A stretch of 64,000 nucleotides of DNA. It comes from Streptomyces olivoverticillatus. Its GTDB lineage: Bacteria > Actinomycetota > Actinomycetes > Streptomycetales > Streptomycetaceae. Below, piece by piece: positions 59,039 to 64,000 of the stretch. The DNA is taken from positions 452,752 to 516,751 of the forward strand of contig NZ_JACHJH010000005.1 of assembly GCF_014203555.1 (NCBI RefSeq), written 5' to 3'. Numbering within the stretch: the stretch's first letter is position 1; each line of letters starts with the position of its first letter. The position numbers and the translations under genes were made by a program. The notes beneath the pieces are model-generated. The model searched no databases. It was not told the origin of the DNA and saw only the letters and a program-made list of their open reading frames with translations.

Positions 59039-61084
59039 TCAGCGGATCTCCCCCAGCACCCGCATCGTCCCGGCCACACCCCCTGCCCCCAGCAACCGCC
59101 CCCGGAACCCGGCGTCCAGCAACTTCCGCGCCAGCAACGCCAGAATCCGCAAGTGCTCGTCCCCGGCCGCCTCCTCCGGCACGGCGATCATGAAGATCAA
59201 CCGCGCCTTCGCCCCGTCCAAGGCCCCCCACTCGACCCCCTCCCCGGACCGCGCGAACCCCACGACCGGCTCCGTCACCGCATCCGTCTTCGCATGCGGA
59301 ATCGCGATCTCCTCCCCGAGCCCGGTCGTCCCCAGCTCCTCCCGCGCGAGCGCGGCGGCAACCAGCCCGTCCAGGTCCCGGACCTTGCCCGTGGCGGCGA
59401 GCAGCTCGGCCATTTCCCGGATGGCGGCCTCCTTCTCGCCCGCGGCCAGCTCCTGCTTCACCGTGCGCTCGGTGAGATAACCGGAAAGCACCCGGGACCG
59501 GGCCTCCGGCACAGCCCCGGCCGGAGCCGGCGCCGGGACGGACGCGACGGTCACGGGGGCGGATACGACGGTCGCCGGGGCGGACGCGACGGTCGCCGGG
59601 GCGGCCGCACCCGTCGCGGTCCTGGCCCGCCCGACCGACATCAGCGTGACGGTCGTCAGCCCCGTCACCACGGCCCCGACGGTGATGGCCACCAGAAACA
59701 TGGGCACTCCGCTCACCGCACCCAGCACGGCGACGATCGGACCGCCGTGCGGCACGCTGTCCTTGACCGCCGCGATCCCCGCGATCGCCCCGGCCACGGC
59801 ACCGCCGGCCATATTGGCGGGGATCACGCGCGCCGGCCGGGCCGCAGCAAACGGAATGGCGCCTTCCGTGATGCCGAAGAAGCCCATGAACAGTGCTGCC
59901 AGCCCTGTTTCGCGCTCCTGATCGGTGAACATCCCCGGCCGCAGCAGCGTCGCGAGCCCCTGCCCGAGCGGCGGCACCGGGATCGCCGCCGCACACATGC
60001 CCATGATTTCCGGGTTCTTGGAGACGAGCCCCGCGCCGAACAGGAAGGCCGTCTTGTTGACCGGCCCGCCCATGTCGAACGCGATCATCAGCCCCAGGAC
60101 GATCCCGAGCAGCGCCGCACTCGCGCCCGTGAGCCCGGCCAGCCAGCTCGTGAGGTGCTCGAAGAGCCAGGCGATGGGCCGGCCCAGGACGTAGATGAAG
60201 AACAGACCGAGCGCCGAGGTCGCCAGTACGGGGATGACGATGATCGGCATGATGGGCCGGACGAACTTCGGCACCCGGATCGTCTTGATCCACAGCACCA
60301 GATAGCCCGCCAGGAAGCCCGTCACGATGGCACCGATGAACCCGGCACCGGACTTCGAGCCGTAGAGCGCCCCCGTGTTGGCGATCCACCCGCCGATCAT
60401 GCCGGGCACGAGCGCGGGCCGGTCGCCGATGGCGTAGGCGATGTAGCCGGACAGGACCGGCACCATCAGGGTGAAGCCGATGACGCCGATGTCGTTGACG
60501 TGCTTCCAGAAAGAGCCGTCCGGGATCACCAGGCCGCCGCTCGCCTGCGGATGTCCGCCCAGCGCCAGTGAAACGGCGATCAGCAGCCCGCCGACCACGA
60601 CGAACGGGATCATGTACGACACGCCGTTCATCAGCGCTTTGTACGTGCCCCCTCGCCCGCCGCCCGCTCGTCCGCCACCTGCTTGCCCGGCCGTCGCGCT
60701 GCTCGCGGCCGCGCCTGCCTCGCCCTGTTGGACGGGTGCGCTCTGTACGCGCTCGATCAGCCGCTCCGGATGGTGAATCCCCTCGGCGACACCGACGACC
60801 ACCACGCGCTTGCCGGCGAACCGGCTGCGGTCCACGTCCTTGTCAGCGGCGATGATGACCCCGTCCGCCTGTCTGACATCGTTGTCGGTCAGGACGTTCT
60901 CGGCCCCGATCGAGCCCTGGGTCTCCACCTTGATGTCGTGCCCGAGCGCCTGCGCCGCCTGCACCAGCTTCTCCGCCGCCATATAGGTGTGCGCGATTCC
61001 GGTCGGACAAGCCGTCACGGCAAGCAGCCGGAGCCGTTGCCCGCTGGCCCCCGCGCCCTCGGGGGCACCGGCTGGACTGGTCAC
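59039..61084 (-). CDS. fruA: Fructose-type PTS permease, fused IIB-IIC-IIA domains
   Basis: A 681-residue phosphotransferase transporter. An N-terminal IIB domain (about 15-115) has the phosphorylated Cys in AVTACPTGIAHTYMAAEKL. The IIC membrane domain (about 145-480) contains GVSYMIPFVVVGGLLIAVSLAL and AFDMGGPVNKTAF. A Pro/Ala/Val linker with TVASAPA-like repeats leads to a C-terminal IIA domain with the active His in EIAIPHAKTDAV. It would take up and phosphorylate fructose or a related sugar. The start is GTG 61084 with GAGGAG upstream. The usual partners fruK and fruR are not adjacent. Confidence 0.93.
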   Translation of the reverse strand: MTSPAGAPEGAGASGQRLRLLAVTACPTGIAHTYMAAEKLVQAAQALGHDIKVETQGSIGAENVLTDNDVRQADGVIIAADKDVDRSRFAGKRVVVVGVAEGIHHPERLIERVQSAPVQQGEAGAAASSATAGQAGGGRAGGGRGGTYKALMNGVSYMIPFVVVGGLLIAVSLALGGHPQASGGLVIPDGSFWKHVNDIGVIGFTLMVPVLSGYIAYAIGDRPALVPGMIGGWIANTGALYGSKSGAGFIGAIVTGFLAGYLVLWIKTIRVPKFVRPIMPIIVIPVLATSALGLFFIYVLGRPIAWLFEHLTSWLAGLTGASAALLGIVLGLMIAFDMGGPVNKTAFLFGAGLVSKNPEIMGMCAAAIPVPPLGQGLATLLRPGMFTDQERETGLAALFMGFFGITEGAIPFAAARPARVIPANMAGGAVAGAIAGIAAVKDSVPHGGPIVAVLGAVSGVPMFLVAITVGAVVTGLTTVTLMSVGRARTATGAAAPATVASAPATVVSAPVTVASVPAPAPAGAVPEARSRVLSGYLTERTVKQELAAGEKEAAIREMAELLAATGKVRDLDGLVAAALAREELGTTGLGEEIAIPHAKTDAVTEPVVGFARSGEGVEWGALDGAKARLIFMIAVPEEAAGDEHLRILALLARKLLDAGFRGRLLGAGGVAGTMRVLGEIR

Positions 61085-61472
61085 GGAATCTCCTCACACG
61101 ACGCAGGGCACCTTCATCATCTGACCGCATCCTGCAACACCCGACCGGCGGAGCAAAGGGAGGAAGTCCGGTAAGTCCACGGCCAATCCGGAATCTCTCG
61201 GTCCGAAAGATGCCGGGTCCCCAGGGGGGTCCAAGGGTCGGCATAGGGGCTGGGGTAGGGCAGGGCACGCGGTGTAGATTCGGCACAGAGCCAGACGTCG
61301 CTGCTGATGGCGGTCGGGCGGTCCGTACCGACGGACCGGCCGAGGGAGAGAGGGCCTCCGACGGACTGCGCTGCGGCCAGCGAACCAGTGTGCGACCGGA
61401 GTGTCCGCACTGGCATGACCGCGTGCACAGCCGTAACCACTCTCGCTCGCCCCTCAGGAGGAGCAGCCCGTT
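61085..61472. promoter_or_regulatory. Divergent fruA-ahcY intergenic region and structured ahcY leader
   Basis: This 388-base gap holds promoters for both genes. On the ahcY side there is an 8-bp perfect hairpin (61319-61326 with 61331-61338) and a second imperfect stem (61385-61392 against 61406-61413). A GGAGGAG ribosome site follows shortly before the ATG. The structures may form in the ahcY 5' leader, but they do not match a riboswitch class I can identify. Confidence 0.45.
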
Positions 61473-62930
61473 ATGACTACCACCTCCACCGGCCAGGATT
61501 TCAAGGTCGCGGACCTGTCTCTGGCGGCTTTCGGTCGTAAGGAGATCACTCTCGCCGAGCATGAGATGCCCGGTTTGATGGCGATCCGTAAGGAGTACGC
61601 GCAGGCGCAGCCGCTGGCCGGCGCCCGTATCACTGGTTCGCTGCATATGACGGTGCAGACGGCCGTTCTGATCGAGACCCTGGTGGCGTTGGGTGCTCGG
61701 GTGCGGTGGGCGTCGTGCAACATCTTCTCGACCCAGGATCATGCTGCTGCCGCGATCGCGGTGGGTCCGCAGGGCACGCCGGAGGACCCGCGGGGTGTTC
61801 CCGTGTTCGCGTGGAAGGGCGAGTCGCTGGAGGAGTACTGGTGGTGCACGGAGCAGGCGCTGACCTGGCCGGATGCTGCCACGGGTGGTCCGAACATGAT
61901 CCTGGACGATGGTGGTGACGCCACGCTCCTGGTGCACAAGGGTGTGGAGTTCGAGAAGGCGGGTGCGGCTCCGGACCCGTCAACGGCGGACAGCGAGGAG
62001 TACGCGCACATCCTCACCCTGCTGAACCGCACGCTGGGCGAGAACCCCCGGAAGTGGACCCGGCTGGCGTCGGAGATCCGGGGCGTCACCGAGGAGACCA
62101 CCACCGGTGTCCACCGCCTGTACGAGATGCAGCAGGCCGGCTCGCTGCTCTTCCCCGCGATCAACGTCAATGACGCGGTGACGAAGTCGAAGTTCGACAA
62201 CAAGTACGGCTGCCGCCACTCCCTCATCGACGGCATCAACCGCGCCACCGACGTCCTGATCGGCGGCAAGGTCGCCGTCGTCTGCGGCTACGGCGATGTC
62301 GGCAAGGGCTGCGCGGAGTCGCTGCGGGGCCAGGGCGCCCGGGTGATCGTCACCGAGATCGACCCGATCTGCGCACTGCAGGCGGCGATGGACGGCTACC
62401 AGGTCGCCACCCTCGACGACGTCGTCGAGACCGCCGACATCTTCATCACCACGACGGGCAACAAGGACATCATCATGGCCGGGGACATGGCCAGGATGAA
62501 GCACCAGGCAATCGTGGGGAACATCGGTCACTTCGACAACGAGATCGACATGGCCGGCCTCGCCAAGACCCCCGGGATCGTCAGGGACGAGGTCAAGCCC
62601 CAGGTCCACACGTGGACGTTCTCTGACGGCAAGGTCATCATCGTCCTCTCCGAAGGCCGCCTGCTCAACCTGGGCAACGCCACCGGACACCCGTCGTTCG
62701 TGATGTCGAACTCCTTCGCGGACCAGACCCTGGCCCAGATCGAGCTCTTCACCAAGCCCGAGACCTACCCCACCGACGTCTACGTCCTGCCCAAACACCT
62801 CGACGAGAAGGTCGCCCGCCTCCACCTCGACGCCCTCGGCGTCAAGCTCACGACGCTGCGCCCGGAGCAGGCGTCGTACATCGGTGTGCCGGTCGAGGGT
62901 CCGTACAAGCCGGACCACTACCGCTACTGA
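61473..62930 (+). CDS. ahcY: S-adenosylhomocysteine hydrolase
   Basis: AhcY splits S-adenosylhomocysteine into adenosine and homocysteine, keeping methylation reactions running. The 485-residue length is typical. Motifs are ARITGSLHMTVQTAVLIETL, WASCNIFSTQDHAAAAI, AFWKGE-like VFAWKGESLEEYWWCTEQAL, the NAD site KVAVVCGYGDVGKGCAESL, TTTGNKDIIM, IVGNIGHFDNEIDM and the C-terminal KPDHYRY. ATG 61473 is used. The first about 500 bases use more T-ending codons (GGT, CGT) than the rest. A terminator follows. Confidence 0.98.
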   Translation: MTTTSTGQDFKVADLSLAAFGRKEITLAEHEMPGLMAIRKEYAQAQPLAGARITGSLHMTVQTAVLIETLVALGARVRWASCNIFSTQDHAAAAIAVGPQGTPEDPRGVPVFAWKGESLEEYWWCTEQALTWPDAATGGPNMILDDGGDATLLVHKGVEFEKAGAAPDPSTADSEEYAHILTLLNRTLGENPRKWTRLASEIRGVTEETTTGVHRLYEMQQAGSLLFPAINVNDAVTKSKFDNKYGCRHSLIDGINRATDVLIGGKVAVVCGYGDVGKGCAESLRGQGARVIVTEIDPICALQAAMDGYQVATLDDVVETADIFITTTGNKDIIMAGDMARMKHQAIVGNIGHFDNEIDMAGLAKTPGIVRDEVKPQVHTWTFSDGKVIIVLSEGRLLNLGNATGHPSFVMSNSFADQTLAQIELFTKPETYPTDVYVLPKHLDEKVARLHLDALGVKLTTLRPEQASYIGVPVEGPYKPDHYRY

Positions 62931-62975
62931 CACCAGCACCAGGATCGGCATCATCAGCACCACTAGCTGGTAGAA

Positions 62976-63004
62976 CAGGCCCCCGCCCCCACGGCGGGGG
63001 CCTG
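62976..63004 (+). terminator. Terminator after ahcY
   Basis: A perfect 12-bp stem (62976-62987 with 62993-63004) has a 5-base loop, 45 bases after the ahcY stop. The following gene at 63030 therefore probably has its own promoter or relies on read-through. Confidence 0.88.
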
Positions 63005-63029
63005 TCCCGTCAGTACCAAGGACCCCACC

Positions 63030-63653
63030 ATGCCTCGCGGCCGCTACTCCCTTTACGACCCCCACGATCGTTCCCCCCTCGGCGACGAGCACTTCCAGTG
63101 CGCAACCGGCCCCTCCGGCTGGCGCTACGTCTCGCAGATCACCTCCCCCTCCGGCACCCCCGCCGGCTCGGTCGACCTGGCCATCGACGACCTCGGCCGT
63201 CCCATCCGCCTCCAGCTCCAGAGCGCCGACTGGCAGGTACGGGGAGCGGCAATCGACGGCGTCACCTGGGTCCGCACCGACCCCACGGGCGAACACGCGC
63301 AGGAAGGCAACGTCCCCGCCCACGCCTTCACCGGCACGTCCCCCGCGTTCTACGTGGCCCTCGCCCGCCTCCTCCGCCTTTCCCCCGGCGGCGCGGCCAC
63401 GCGGGTCCGCCTCGTCTCCTTCACCGCCCCCGTCCTCGCCCCCCTCACGGTCGACCAGTCCTGGACCCTCGTGGCCAGGACAGCACACGCCACTGACAAC
63501 GGCCCGCTGGAAGTGGACGAGTACCAGGTCAGCGCCCTGGACACGGGGGAGCAGTGCGCGGTCCACATCGCCGGCGACGTGGTGCTGTCGGCCCCGGGAG
63601 TCGAGCTCGAGGACCTGGAGAGCCCGCCATCGACCTTCGCCCGACCTGCCTGA
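63030..63653 (+). CDS. Conserved hypothetical protein, 207 residues
   Basis: A soluble protein beginning MPRGRYSLYDPHDRSPLGDE. The composition suggests a mainly beta structure: WRYVSQITSPSGTPAGSVDL, LGRPIRLQLQSADWQVRGA, VTWVRTDPTG, VRLVSFTAPVLAP and a closing VDEYQVSALDTGEQCAVHIA. No signal peptide, membrane segment or catalytic motif is seen. Such a beta-barrel or lipid-binding-like fold has been proposed for similar actinobacterial proteins, but I cannot place it in a family. It lies between the ahcY terminator and the rRNA leader. Confidence 0.75.
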   Translation: MPRGRYSLYDPHDRSPLGDEHFQCATGPSGWRYVSQITSPSGTPAGSVDLAIDDLGRPIRLQLQSADWQVRGAAIDGVTWVRTDPTGEHAQEGNVPAHAFTGTSPAFYVALARLLRLSPGGAATRVRLVSFTAPVLAPLTVDQSWTLVARTAHATDNGPLEVDEYQVSALDTGEQCAVHIAGDVVLSAPGVELEDLESPPSTFARPA

Positions 63654-64000
63654 CCTGGGCGGAGGGCGGGAGCTCGATGTGCGTTGGGGGCCCAGATCCT
63701 GGTAGTGTCCTCTTCGCCCCAGGAAACCTGTTGACACGGGTTGAGGGGGGAGGTAGATTCGAACGGTTGGGACGAACTGGACTGGTTCCTCCGCAACAGT
63801 TAGTATCTGACCAGCTTCGGTCGGTGAATGTGAATTCATTCGAAGCACTTCGACTCTGATAAAGTCGAAACAGCCCACTCCAACGGGCACCGGAAATGAA
63901 TTCCAGACCGGAAACGGACTGGAAAACGGATCTGGTAAGGTTGGAAACAACGAAGGGAAGCGCCCGGAGGAAAGCCCGAGAGGGTGAGTACAAAGGAAGC
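63654..64000 (+). promoter_or_regulatory. rRNA operon promoter and 5' leader
   Basis: The last 347 bases match the upstream leader of a Streptomyces rRNA operon. The end of the window (AAGGGAAGCGCCCGGAGGAA onward to AAAGGAAGC) is the conserved stretch before 16S rRNA. It holds a near-consensus promoter at 63731-63759, a second possible -10 (TAAGGT, 63936-63941), and a short hairpin (63849-63855 with 63863-63869). It is also AT-richer than the genes. The 16S gene itself begins outside the window. Confidence 0.85.
63731..63759 (+). promoter_or_regulatory. Strong promoter of the rRNA operon
   Basis: A perfect TTGACA -35 (63731-63736) and a TAGATT -10 (63754-63759) are separated by 17 bases. This is the closest match to a housekeeping-sigma promoter in the window and points towards the rRNA genes. 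Confidence 0.85.

Noticed and set aside
57998..60571. 857-codon plus-strand open frame across the CDF and fruA genes
   Set aside because: It runs out of frame through the CDF gene and antisense through fruA; the product is Arg/His/Pro-rich with no domain.
61320..61472. S-adenosylhomocysteine riboswitch before ahcY
   Set aside because: The leader has stems, but I do not find the conserved core of the known SAH aptamer, so only a structured leader is claimed.

Overview
The window is chromosomal DNA from an actinomycete, almost certainly a Streptomyces. Base composition is very GC-rich, third codon positions are nearly all G or C, GTG and TTG starts are common, and many genes overlap by 4 to 10 bases. 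WhiB, a coenzyme F420 pair, a histidine-utilisation operon with HutF, five LytR-CpsA-Psr (LCP) proteins and a Streptomyces-type rRNA leader are all present. Most of the window looks like conserved core chromosome.

Layout. 1-722: the end of a SigB/SigF-type sigma factor, a strong terminator and a small secreted cysteine protein. 778-6447 (minus): hutU, an M20 amidohydrolase that probably does the HutG job, hutF and hutI, taking histidine-derived urocanate towards glutamate. 6545-9401 (minus): a tightly overlapped three-subunit flavoprotein/2Fe-2S dehydrogenase, with a PLP decarboxylase divergent from it (9531-10850). 10834-14318: a small membrane protein, then a three-gene surface operon (LPQTG-tailed protein, DUF916-like protein, neocarzinostatin-like membrane protein). 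14379-18365: a POT peptide transporter and a two-component system. 18421-23357: GtrA, purK-purE-dipeptidase and a UDP-glucose dehydrogenase. 23539-24699: an acyl-CoA dehydrogenase whose 3' end and terminator recur 2.75 kb downstream. The copies bracket a minus-strand island of small genes (HTH/DUF5753, DUF6879 and hypotheticals) that looks like the remnant of an integrated element.

27619-41018: a VOC protein, a thioesterase, five LCP ligases, a family 2 glycosyltransferase, a TIGR03089 protein and a secreted amidase; this is a cell-envelope block. 41100-46005: mannose-1-phosphate guanylyltransferase, a HhH-GPD DNA glycosylase, fbiB-fbiA (coenzyme F420) and cysteine dioxygenase. 46717-57930: whiB, a giant membrane glycosyltransferase with a DUF5719 partner, a metallopeptidase-like protein, a DUF3499 protein, and the GDP-mannose supply genes manB, Trm112-like, a SIS isomerase and manA. 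58011-63653: a cation efflux protein, fructose PTS fruA, ahcY and a hypothetical. The last 350 bases are the promoter and leader of an rRNA operon whose 16S gene lies just outside.

The envelope genes fit one theme. ManA, ManB and the guanylyltransferase would make GDP-mannose, Ugd would make UDP-glucuronate, GtrA and the two glycosyltransferases would build or decorate glycopolymers, and the LCP proteins would ligate polymer to peptidoglycan. This link is inferred from families and proximity. The least ordinary parts are the duplicated acyl-CoA dehydrogenase end with its island, an extra metal-site motif inside HutF, the surface operon, and small palindromes inserted between and inside genes.
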